A stretch of 64,000 nt of DNA, from assembly GCF_900107205.1 (NCBI RefSeq), contig NZ_FNPC01000001.1, positions 217,213 through 281,212 on the forward strand. The letters are read 5' to 3'. Positions 24,727 to 32,858 of the stretch are shown piece after piece. A program made the translations under genes and the position numbers. The DNA comes from Halopenitus persicus (GTDB taxonomy: Archaea > Halobacteriota > Halobacteria > Halobacteriales > Haloferacaceae). Each line of letters starts with the position of its first letter. Within the stretch, counting starts at the first letter, position 1. A model generated the notes under the pieces. The model was not told where the DNA came from. It saw nothing but the letters and a program-made list of their open reading frames with translations, and ran no database searches.

Positions 24727-25067
24727 TGCACGTTCCTCGCCGTTCCACCCCCAAAAAGGAACGGACATCGGCCATCGACGAGGGGTCCGGTGAAAACCGG
24801 TATACGTCGGAAACGTCCCGAAAACGATCGGCGGTAACGCCCCCGATTTGAACGGCGTTCGACGACGAACCAACGGATTGATGTGTATCCCTGGAAGAAT
24901 GTAACTGAGTAGTTAGTTAACCGACGATCGGGACGTCGATCGCCGCCCGTCGCCGCCCGTCGCCCGCCGATCGGGCCGGGGGATCGACGCCGCATCTCGA
25001 TCTCGTGTCGCTCCCAGCCACCCGCCAGCACATCAATGAGATCCGACCCAACCGCCGGTGTTCGTTC
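24727..25067. other. Divergent intergenic region without a gene
   Basis: 341 bases between cofH and the surface protein gene. No convincing open frame. A weak TATA-like TTTTTGG at about 24748-24754 (minus) may serve cofH. An AT-rich patch at 24896-24925 contains TAGTTAGTTAACC and may hold a plus-strand promoter. A short CGCCGCCCGT direct repeat lies at about 24940-24960. Confidence 0.4.
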
Positions 25068-26699
25068 ATGAGTTCGCATCGACTGTCCATCCTCCTCGCC
25101 CTCCTCGTCGTCGGATCGACGATCGGCGCCGCAGCCGTCGTCCCCGGAACGAGCGTGGCCCAACAGCAGTCCGGGGAGGTGATCGGACAACCCGACATCT
25201 CCTTCTCGACGGCCTCCGGTTCGGTCTCGGCCGGCACGGCCGCCGAGCTGGACGTCGCGATCCTGAACCGCGGCCGGATCGACAAGGGCGGTCCCTCCCA
25301 GCACGAGGCGACCGTCACGACCGCCCGCGGGATGACGATGACCTTCGACGATTCGAACGTTCCCATCGACGTCCGAACGGGACAGGTCACGATCGGACAG
25401 GTGCCGCGCGGCTCGATGCAACGAACCGTGCCGATCACCATCGCGGAAACCGCCGATCCGGGGACCTATAAGATCCCCATCGAGTACGAGTACCAGTTCA
25501 CCCGACTCGTCGAGTACGACCCCTACGGCACGGACTACGGCGAGTTCACGCGCGAGCGGACCGGATCGATCACGATCGAGGTGACCGAGGACGCCCGCTT
25601 CGAGGTCGTCGAGACGAACGCCACCGCCCAGATCGGCGATCGGAGCGACGTCTCGCTGACGCTCCGGAACGTCGGCACCCAGCCCGCCGCGGACGCGAGC
25701 GTGGTCGCCGAGTCGCGAAGCAGCGCGCTGACGTTCGAGTCCGGCGCCGCGAGCTCGAACGCGTTCGTCGGCGAGTGGCGGCCGGGCGAGACGCGGACGA
25801 TCAACTACACCGTCTCGCTCGCGTCCGACGCCGCCCGCCGCGGGTACACGCTCGATCTCTCCGTGAACTACGAGGACACCGACGGGATCGCGGCGACCTC
25901 CGAGCCGATGACGGCCGGGGTTACGACCCTCGCCGAGCAGTCGTTCGCCTTCGAGGACGTCTCCTCGTCGCTCCGCGTCGGGGAGGACGGCGAGATCGAG
26001 GGCACGGTGCGAAACACCGGACCACAGACGGCCGACAGCGTCATCGTGCAGTATGCCGACGACTCCTCGGCCGTGATCCCCGTCGAGGAGTCCGTCGCGG
26101 TCGGGTCGCTCGGACCGGGCGAGGCTGCGTCGTTCTCCCTCCCGATCGAGGTGAGCAGCGAGTCCGAGGCCGGCGCGAAGTCGATCGGCTTCGCGGTCAG
26201 CTACCGGAACCAGAACGGCGACCGGCGGGCCTACGACAAGCTCGACGTGACCGCGGACGTCGCGCCCGAGCGCGACCAGTTCGACGTCTCGCTCGACAAC
26301 GCGACGATCGAGTCCGGCGGCTCGCGGACGCTCTCGGTGGCGGTGACGAACAACCTCGACGAGACGGCCTCGGACGTCGAGGCGCGGCTGTTCGCCGACG
26401 ATCCGCTCGACACCGGCACGACCGACACCGGGTACGTCCAGTCCATCGAGCCGGGCGAGACCGTCACGGTGACCTTCGAGCTGACCGCGAGCGCCTCCGC
26501 GACGCCCGAGAAGACGTATCCGATCTCCTTCGACTTCCGGTACGACGACGCGGACGGGAACAGCCAGATATCGAACACGGTCCGGGTCCCGGTCGACGTC
26601 GTCGAAGCGGAGGAGGGCGGGCTCCCGATCCCGCTGATCCTCGGCGCGATCCTGGGCCTCGTTGTCATCGCGGCGGTCGTCCGGTACCGGAGGCAGTAG
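25068..26699 (+). CDS. Membrane-anchored extracellular protein with repeated beta-sandwich (COG1361/NEW3-CARDB-like) domains
   Basis: 543 residues. A Sec signal peptide (about residues 6-28, ending near Val-Ala-Gln-Gln) is followed by several immunoglobulin-like modules with recurring Gly-Glu/Arg-Thr, Asn-Thr-Gly and Ser-Val-Gly-Ser-Leu-Gly-Pro-Gly-Glu patterns. A C-terminal transmembrane helix (about 517-538) ends in a basic tail, so the protein is outside and anchored. The ATG at 25068 is chosen because the signal peptide starts there. It ends 3 bases before an RND-family exporter, suggesting it acts as the exporter's outer accessory part; that is inference. Confidence 0.85.
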   Translation: MSSHRLSILLALLVVGSTIGAAAVVPGTSVAQQQSGEVIGQPDISFSTASGSVSAGTAAELDVAILNRGRIDKGGPSQHEATVTTARGMTMTFDDSNVPIDVRTGQVTIGQVPRGSMQRTVPITIAETADPGTYKIPIEYEYQFTRLVEYDPYGTDYGEFTRERTGSITIEVTEDARFEVVETNATAQIGDRSDVSLTLRNVGTQPAADASVVAESRSSALTFESGAASSNAFVGEWRPGETRTINYTVSLASDAARRGYTLDLSVNYEDTDGIAATSEPMTAGVTTLAEQSFAFEDVSSSLRVGEDGEIEGTVRNTGPQTADSVIVQYADDSSAVIPVEESVAVGSLGPGEAASFSLPIEVSSESEAGAKSIGFAVSYRNQNGDRRAYDKLDVTADVAPERDQFDVSLDNATIESGGSRTLSVAVTNNLDETASDVEARLFADDPLDTGTTDTGYVQSIEPGETVTVTFELTASASATPEKTYPISFDFRYDDADGNSQISNTVRVPVDVVEAEEGGLPIPLILGAILGLVVIAAVVRYRRQ

Positions 26700-26702
26700 C
26701 CG

Positions 26703-29192
26703 ATGCCGCTCGGCGACCGGATCGAGGCGGCGACCGCCCGCCTCAACGATGCGATCGTCGACAGTCCGCGACGGGTCGTGATAGCGTTCCTCGTGCTCAC
26801 CGTTCTCTTTACGGGCGGATTCGGCCTCATCAGCACGGAGACGGACTCGACCGACTCGTTCACGGAGGGCCTTCCCGAGCAGGAGGCGCTCGATTCGGTC
26901 AACGCCGAGTTCGAGGACCCCTTCCAGCCGGACGCCGAGTCGACGCAGCTGATCCACACCGGCGATAACGTCCTCACGAAGCGGGCGCTCGTCCGGAACA
27001 TCCGGGTCATCGAGCGCGTGGCGGACCGCGAGGACCTTCGACTGGCGTCGGGACCGCGGGCGGCGGCCGGTCCCGCGCCGATCGTCGCGCGCACGATCGA
27101 TCCCTCGGCCACGACCGCCGCCGAACAGCGACGCGTCCTCGAGCGAGCCTCCCCGTCGGAGATCCGGCGGGCGATACGGGAGGTCGGGGGCGAGAACCTG
27201 CCCGTCTCGGAGGACTACAACCCGAACGGCCCCTCGGCCTCGGCGTCGATCACCAGCCTCTCACACGACGTGCCGAGCGGGTTCTCGAGCGACGACCTGA
27301 CCGACATTCAGACGGAGATCCAGTCGATCGCGTCGGATGAACCCGGGGACATCCGGGCGTTCGGATCCGGGATCACGAACGCGGAGATGGGCAACGTCAT
27401 CGGCGACTCGCTGACGATCGTGATGCCGGTCGTCGTCATCCTGCTGTTGGGCTTCCTGACGGTCGCCTACCGGGACCCGATCGACCTGGCGCTCGGGCTG
27501 TTGGCGCTGTTGATGACGGTCATCTGGACCTTCGGCTTCCTCGGCTACGCCGGGATCCCCTTCAACCAGCAGATGATCTCCGTGCCCGTGTTGCTGCTCG
27601 CGGTCGGGGTCGACTTCGGGATCCACATCATCAACCGCTACCGCGAGGAGACGGTCCGCGGGTTCGAGGCGACCGAGGCGATGCGGGAGGCGAACAACCA
27701 GCTGATGATCGCCTTCGTCATCGTCACGGTGACGACCGTCTTCGGGTTCGGGGCGAACGTGATCTCGGATCTGACCCCGATCCGGAACATGGGGATCGCC
27801 TCGGCGATCGGGATCGTCTTCACGTTCCTGATCTTCGGGCTCTTCCTGCCGGCGGCCAAGCTGGAGGTCGACCGGCTGCGCGACCGGTTCGGCGTCCCCG
27901 AGTTCAACTCCGCGCCGATCGCCTCCGAGGAGTCGGCGTTGGGCCGGGCGCTCGCGTTCCCGGCCGTGGTGAGCCGGTACGCGCCGGTCGCGTTCGTGAT
28001 CGTGTTGCTGCTGTCGGGAGGCGTGGCGGCCGCGTACGGCAGCGGCGTCGACACCTCCTTCGAGACGGAGGACTTCCTCCCGCCGGAGGAGCAGCCGGCG
28101 TACGTGACCGTCCTCCCCGAGCCGTTCGCGCCCGGCGAGTACACCGTCACGGAGACGATCAACCTGTTGGAGGACAGGTTCGCGACCAACCAGGACCAGT
28201 CGGTGAAGTTGTACGTCGAGGGGAACTTCGAGGAGGACCACGCCCTCGAGTCGCTGGCGGCGCCCAACGACGATCCTCCCGACGCGCTCTCGGTGACCGA
28301 CGGCGGCGAGGCACGGCCACAGGGGAGCATCCTCACCGTGATCCGGTCACACGCCGACTCCGACCCCGAGTTCGCGGCGCTGGTCGCGCGCAACGACCTG
28401 AACGACAACGGGATCCCCGACCGGAACCTCGACCGAATCTACGACGAGCTGTTCGCCTCGCCGGCGGGCGACCGGGCGGAACGGTACCTCACCGAGGACC
28501 GCCGCAGCGCGCAGGTCGAGTACGCGATCGAGTCGGACGCCACCCAGGGGGAGGCGGCCGCCGACACTCGCGAGTTCGCCGACGACTTCCGGTACGAGGC
28601 CACGGCGACCGGCTCCCTCGTCGTCTTCGACGCCGTCACCGACGTCATCTTCGCGTCCGCGATCAACGGGCTGATCCTCGCGGTCGGGTTGACGGGGGTC
28701 TTCCTCGTGATCTCCTACGGGGCGCTGAACCGCAAGCCGATGCTCGGGGTCGTCAACGTCTTCCCGATCCTGATCGCGATCGCCTACCTGATCGGGACGA
28801 TGCGGCTGTTGGGGATGTCGCTGAACGCGCTGACCGCGACCATCCTCTCCATCTCGATCGGGCTGGGGATCGCCTACTCGGTCCACACCACCCACCGGTT
28901 CATCGACGAGTACAACGACGGCGCCGACGCCCACGAGGCGATGGTGATCACCCTCTCGGGGACCGGCGGGGCGCTGCTGGGCAGCATGCTCACGACGTCG
29001 CTGGGCACCGGCGCGCTCGCGCTCGCGATCACGCCCGTCCTCGGCGACTTCGGGCTGCTGATGGCGCTGAGCGTGACCTACTCGTTCGTGATGTCCGTGG
29101 TCGCGCTCCCGCCCGCGGTGCTGCTGTGGGCCCGGTACGACGAGGCGGCGCCGTTCGCGGGACTCGTCGCGTCCGCGAGCGGGGGTTCATAA
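26703..29192 (+). CDS. RND/MMPL family exporter
   Basis: 829 residues. A first membrane helix (about 28-46) is followed by an extracytoplasmic domain, five more helices (about 235-400), a second signal-like helix (about 425-445), a second outer domain and a final five-helix bundle. The repeat 1 motif Gly-Val-Asp-Phe-Gly-Ile-His keeps the proton-relay Asp; the matching motif in repeat 2, Gly-Leu-Gly-Ile-Ala-Tyr-Ser, lacks it. This pattern fits archaeal HAE3-type RND proteins, which move lipophilic compounds with the proton gradient. Substrate unknown. Cotranscribed with the surface protein just upstream. Confidence 0.9.
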   Translation: MPLGDRIEAATARLNDAIVDSPRRVVIAFLVLTVLFTGGFGLISTETDSTDSFTEGLPEQEALDSVNAEFEDPFQPDAESTQLIHTGDNVLTKRALVRNIRVIERVADREDLRLASGPRAAAGPAPIVARTIDPSATTAAEQRRVLERASPSEIRRAIREVGGENLPVSEDYNPNGPSASASITSLSHDVPSGFSSDDLTDIQTEIQSIASDEPGDIRAFGSGITNAEMGNVIGDSLTIVMPVVVILLLGFLTVAYRDPIDLALGLLALLMTVIWTFGFLGYAGIPFNQQMISVPVLLLAVGVDFGIHIINRYREETVRGFEATEAMREANNQLMIAFVIVTVTTVFGFGANVISDLTPIRNMGIASAIGIVFTFLIFGLFLPAAKLEVDRLRDRFGVPEFNSAPIASEESALGRALAFPAVVSRYAPVAFVIVLLLSGGVAAAYGSGVDTSFETEDFLPPEEQPAYVTVLPEPFAPGEYTVTETINLLEDRFATNQDQSVKLYVEGNFEEDHALESLAAPNDDPPDALSVTDGGEARPQGSILTVIRSHADSDPEFAALVARNDLNDNGIPDRNLDRIYDELFASPAGDRAERYLTEDRRSAQVEYAIESDATQGEAAADTREFADDFRYEATATGSLVVFDAVTDVIFASAINGLILAVGLTGVFLVISYGALNRKPMLGVVNVFPILIAIAYLIGTMRLLGMSLNALTATILSISIGLGIAYSVHTTHRFIDEYNDGADAHEAMVITLSGTGGALLGSMLTTSLGTGALALAITPVLGDFGLLMALSVTYSFVMSVVALPPAVLLWARYDEAAPFAGLVASASGGS

Positions 29193-29217
29193 GGAGCCGT
29201 CGACGGACGTCCGGTAG

Positions 29218-29403
29218 TCACGAGCGGGAACGCGCCGCTTCGTCCTCGTGGCCCTCGGTCCGCATCGGCCCGAAAAGGGAGTCTCCCGCATCGGTCGGCG
29301 TCGTGTTCGACCACTCCTCGCGTCCGGCAGTCGCGGTGTCCAGTGGGCGAACGCGGGTCACATCCGGGTCTCGTTCCGTTGCGTCGGCGTCATCCTGTGA
29401 CAT
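29218..29403 (-). CDS. Small acidic hypothetical protein
   Basis: 61 residues, rich in Asp, Glu, Thr and Arg, without hydrophobic core or known motif. The composition fits a genuine haloarchaeal protein better than a shadow frame, and there is no competing gene in this gap, but no good TATA box sits at leaderless distance. Probably disordered. Confidence 0.4.
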   Translation of the reverse strand: MSQDDADATERDPDVTRVRPLDTATAGREEWSNTTPTDAGDSLFGPMRTEGHEDEAARSRS

Positions 29404-29493
29404 TTTGCGTGGGTGGCGTCGAGTACGATCGTCGTTCGTTCCGGCTTCCGTTTATAAACTTCGTCGGATGTACAGGTATTGCCGAGTGCCTCG

Positions 29494-29925
29494 CTACGCT
29501 CCGGCTCCTTCCCTCGCCGCGTCGTCGTTCACCAGCGAGTAGTGGACCTGGATGTCGTCGTACTGCGCAACGGGACGTTTCGAACGGCCATCGGACACCA
29601 GGTCGATGACGCCGAGTTCGGCGAGTTCGGTGAGATTCCGATGGACCTGCTTGAAATCCCGGTCAGCCAGATCCGCCGCCGCCCGCATACTTTCCGGCTG
29701 GTGTTGACGGATCACGCGCAGCAGTTCCAGGTTCGCTGGACTCAGGAGCCGGGAGAGTTCGGATTCGGATTCGAAGTTGAGCACGTGAACGTGCCCGATA
29801 GCCGTCGGATCGTCGCCGGATTCGGCCGCTCGAAGCATCTCCTTCGTTTGGTTTCGGAGTCGGTTCTGGGCCCCAACGTAGACGTGGAGCGTTCGATCGT
29901 CGGGAGTCGGTTCGGAGTCCGTCAT
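29494..29925 (-). CDS. HVO_A0114-type winged-helix DNA-binding protein
   Basis: 143 residues. The C-terminal half is a winged helix: Leu-Glu-Leu-Leu-Arg-Val-Ile-Arg, Ser-Met-Arg-Ala-Ala-Ala-Asp-Leu-Ala, Asp-Phe-Lys-Gln-Val-His-Arg-Asn-Leu as recognition helix, then a wing. Together with the N-terminal part this matches the HVO_A0114 family of putative haloarchaeal antitoxin-like regulators, often paired with a small toxin. No partner is visible here, so it may be a solitary regulator. It is divergent from the surface protein gene at 30235. The ATG at 29925 starts the conserved region. Confidence 0.82.
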   Translation of the reverse strand: MTDSEPTPDDRTLHVYVGAQNRLRNQTKEMLRAAESGDDPTAIGHVHVLNFESESELSRLLSPANLELLRVIRQHQPESMRAAADLADRDFKQVHRNLTELAELGVIDLVSDGRSKRPVAQYDDIQVHYSLVNDDAAREGAGA

Positions 29926-30234
29926 TGTGTCGTGTATCGGGTGGCGGTTCAGGGTCAGTATTCGTCGACGTATGATGGATCGATCCACATCACAATGAAC
30001 CTATGGTGGGACGTCTCTTGGTGGCACTCCCGGTCCTGTTGGGCATCGCGCTCGGTCCATCGCCCAAAGTATTTACCCTCGCCATCGCTCTTTCCGGATG
30101 AACACGCCAGGGATCGAGGCGGCGATCCGCCCTCGATCCGGGCTCGAGACGCCGACTGCGGGCGGCCGGCGAGCACCGTCGCGGGGGCCGCGACGCTCGT
30201 CCCGGCCGACCCACGCTCCGGACACACACCCACG
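29926..30234. other. Divergent promoter region
   Basis: 309 bases without a convincing gene. A TATA-like AAAGTATTTACC at about 30066-30077 faces the plus-strand surface protein gene and would leave a leader of roughly 140 bases. Minus-strand promoter sequence for the regulator probably lies near 29950-29965. Confidence 0.4.
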
Positions 30235-32460
30235 ATGACACGCGATACACCCGTTCGACCGATCCTTCTCGCCGCGCTCTGCTGTGCCGTCGTCTGTTCG
30301 GTCGCGCTCGCCCCCGCCGCGGCCGCCGCCACTTCCGCTTCCACCGTAACTGCTCCCGCTACCACCGCAACCGCACCCCCTTCCACCGCAACCGCGTCTT
30401 CCGATATCGCTCCCTCAACCACTGCGACCGTCTCGTCTGTCGCCGCCACCGCAACCCCCGAGTCGGAGGGGGACCGAAACGCGACGCTCGAGGTCGGCCC
30501 TGACGCGACTCCGGACGCCGAAGCCCGGAACGAGACGTCCACGGGCCGGATCGATGACCCGAACGCAACCGACGATCGCGTCGAGCAGGTCGGCGGCTGG
30601 AGCGAGGCGACCTACGAGGACCCGGCCGGCGACGTCGTCACGCTGACGCTGGACCTGTCGGCGGCGACGGAGGGCGACGATGCCGATGCCACGGACGCCA
30701 CGACCGGCCCCGCGGGCACGCCCGACCACGCGTACGTCCAGATCGGGAGCGCGGACGCCGGGTTCATCGACGTGCTCTACCTCGCGGACGCGAACGACGA
30801 CGGCGAGATCACGCTGTCGATCAACACGCGGACGCTGGGCACGAGCGACAGCATCAGCGCCACGAACACGGACCTGGTTTATCACGCCCCGGGCGACGAG
30901 GTCCGGAGCGCGGTCCACGGCCGGCTCCCTCGGGACGATCGCGCGCCGACGTTCGTGGGCCCGGACGGCGAGGAGCTGTCGAGCTTCGACGCGTACCTCG
31001 CCGAGCTCGGGCTGATCGGCTCGGCCGACGCCGAGCGCGGGATCGACCAGCTCGACCGGCCGCTCCAGCCCGGCACCTATTCGGTCGCGGCCGGCACCGG
31101 CGGGGAGTTCCGGATCCTCGAGTCGGGCTCGACCGCGCCGGGCGAGACCGCGCCCGGACTGTCCGCGATGGCGGCCGGTACTGACGCCGACGCGGCCGGC
31201 GACGGCAGCACCGACGCCGCCGCCCAAACCAGCACCGACGCTGCCGCCGACCCCGCGACGCTCGGCCGATCGACGGTCGAGTTGACCCGGCCGGGGATCG
31301 ACGACGTCACGGTCCACACCGCCCCGGCGGCCGAGGCGAACGCGGCGGCCAACCACACGGCGTTGGAGACGGCGATGACCGAGCGCGACACGGTCGCCGC
31401 CGGGGACCGGCTCGTGATCGCGGCGGAGGCCACCGGGATCTACGGCCATCTGGTGGCGATCGAGGGCGACTTCGAGTCGCTCGAGACCGGCTTCGCCCCG
31501 AGCACGCTCGTGGAACTCGAGACGCGCACGGGCGAGGGCGTACGCTTCGCGGTCGAGGCGCGGGACGGGCCCGTGGTCCAGGGCCCCGGATCGAGCGCCG
31601 GCATCGATTCGCCCACCGAGGTGCTGGGGCTCTCGGGCGTGGACCCCGAGACGGTCGCCCTCTACACGGACGAGGAGTCGGGCGAGCTGTTCGTCGTCGT
31701 GGACACCCGCGACCTGCGAGCCTTCGACCCCGACGCGGTGGACGGCGAGCGAAACTTCGCGGCGACGATGACCTACGAGACCGATCCCGAGGAGCCGTTC
31801 CTGTTCGACCGCGAGGACCGCCACATCCAGACGTTCGACCGCGGCCTCCTCGGCGGTGCCGGCGGCGACCCGAACCAGCCGGCCTTCCCGTACCTCGACC
31901 CCGGCGCGAACGAGTCGGACACGACCGACTTCGCGACGGCGAGTCGATTCGTTCGGTTCGAGGGGACGGAGCGCGCGAATGACGGGAGCACAAGCAGTAC
32001 CGACGAAGCAACGCCGAGGATCCGATTGATGGCGGACGACTCGGTCCGGATCGCGGGCGAGACGAACCTGGCGCCGGGCACGGAGGCGACCATTCGGGTT
32101 GCTTCTCGAGAGACGGCCGGCTTGTCGTACATCCAGCTCTCGAGCACCACGGTCGATCGGGACGGCACCTTCGCCGGTTCCTTCGACCTCTCTGACGCCT
32201 CGGTCGGCGACACCGCCCGTGTGACGTTCGAACGCGAGGAGGACACGCCGCTCGCAACCGCGACGATCGAGATCGTCGGGTCGGAAACCCCCACGGACGC
32301 GGACCCCGAACCGATCAGTCCCTACGATGGTTCGGTGACCACGGACGGGACGGGGCTCACGGATGGGGAAACCCCGGGGTTTGGTTTCATCGTGGCGATC
32401 GTCGCGCTCATCGCTGCGACGTTCGCCGTGCTGATCGGGACAGCTCGCTCCGGCGAGTGA
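30235..32460 (+). CDS. PGF-CTERM-anchored surface protein with BGTF-like domain
   Basis: 741 residues. A signal peptide (about 8-32) leads into a Thr/Ala/Ser-rich segment likely to be glycosylated. Asp-rich beta domains follow, and near the end (about 600-685) lies a domain with Ala-Gly-Glu-Thr-Asn-Leu-Ala-Pro-Gly-Thr-Glu that matches a domain at the same place in the S-layer protein encoded next. The C-terminus is a PGF-CTERM signal: Thr-Pro-Gly-Phe-Gly-Phe, a hydrophobic helix and a short basic end, the substrate pattern of archaeosortase ArtA, which swaps the tail for a lipid. The ATG at 30235 is the start next to the signal peptide. Confidence 0.85.
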   Translation: MTRDTPVRPILLAALCCAVVCSVALAPAAAAATSASTVTAPATTATAPPSTATASSDIAPSTTATVSSVAATATPESEGDRNATLEVGPDATPDAEARNETSTGRIDDPNATDDRVEQVGGWSEATYEDPAGDVVTLTLDLSAATEGDDADATDATTGPAGTPDHAYVQIGSADAGFIDVLYLADANDDGEITLSINTRTLGTSDSISATNTDLVYHAPGDEVRSAVHGRLPRDDRAPTFVGPDGEELSSFDAYLAELGLIGSADAERGIDQLDRPLQPGTYSVAAGTGGEFRILESGSTAPGETAPGLSAMAAGTDADAAGDGSTDAAAQTSTDAAADPATLGRSTVELTRPGIDDVTVHTAPAAEANAAANHTALETAMTERDTVAAGDRLVIAAEATGIYGHLVAIEGDFESLETGFAPSTLVELETRTGEGVRFAVEARDGPVVQGPGSSAGIDSPTEVLGLSGVDPETVALYTDEESGELFVVVDTRDLRAFDPDAVDGERNFAATMTYETDPEEPFLFDREDRHIQTFDRGLLGGAGGDPNQPAFPYLDPGANESDTTDFATASRFVRFEGTERANDGSTSSTDEATPRIRLMADDSVRIAGETNLAPGTEATIRVASRETAGLSYIQLSSTTVDRDGTFAGSFDLSDASVGDTARVTFEREEDTPLATATIEIVGSETPTDADPEPISPYDGSVTTDGTGLTDGETPGFGFIVAIVALIAATFAVLIGTARSGE

Positions 32461-32858
32461 GAAGCGGCGGCTTTCCGGTGATTACGCCACCGGTCGAGTC
32501 CGTTTGGTCGAGATGGCTATGGCCGGACACAATACAACGTCCAGAGTCTGACGATCGTCTGACACACCTACCGTTCGACGTGCGTCAGACGGCTCGAACT
32601 GCGGATGAAACTTCAACTCGCACACCCACTCAGAGAACACGTCAAAGCGCAGTTTTCGACCGAATTATCGACGTTTCAACGAAACGCTGATCCGGTTCAT
32701 ACGGCGCTCCTCACCCCGCAAAACCAGTGTCTACTGTATGTTAACTCCTACCTAACAGATACACAAAGTACTTAATGGTGGTGACTATATCTGTGCCTGT
32801 CGACTGGACGAGGGACAGCGGTGTCTCTCAGACAGTCCGTGCGAAACAGAACACAACT
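32461..32858 (+). promoter_or_regulatory. Upstream control region of the S-layer gene
   Basis: 398 bases without a gene. GTCTGAC occurs at 32546-32552 and 32557-32563, with its inverted form GTCAGAC at 32584-32590, three copies in 45 bases and a candidate regulator site. Two TATA-like elements follow: CTTAATG at about 32771-32777 and ACTATATCT at about 32784-32792. They would give leaders of roughly 60 and 45 bases, unlike most genes here, which look leaderless. Known haloarchaeal S-layer genes also have leadered, strong promoters. No Shine-Dalgarno sequence is seen. Confidence 0.5.

Noticed and set aside
24723-26957. A 744-codon open frame on the minus strand
   Set aside because: It is antisense to the surface protein gene at 25068 and is rich in Arg/Asp/Gly with no motif. 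High GC creates long antisense frames here; the plus strand has a signal peptide, domains and a membrane anchor.
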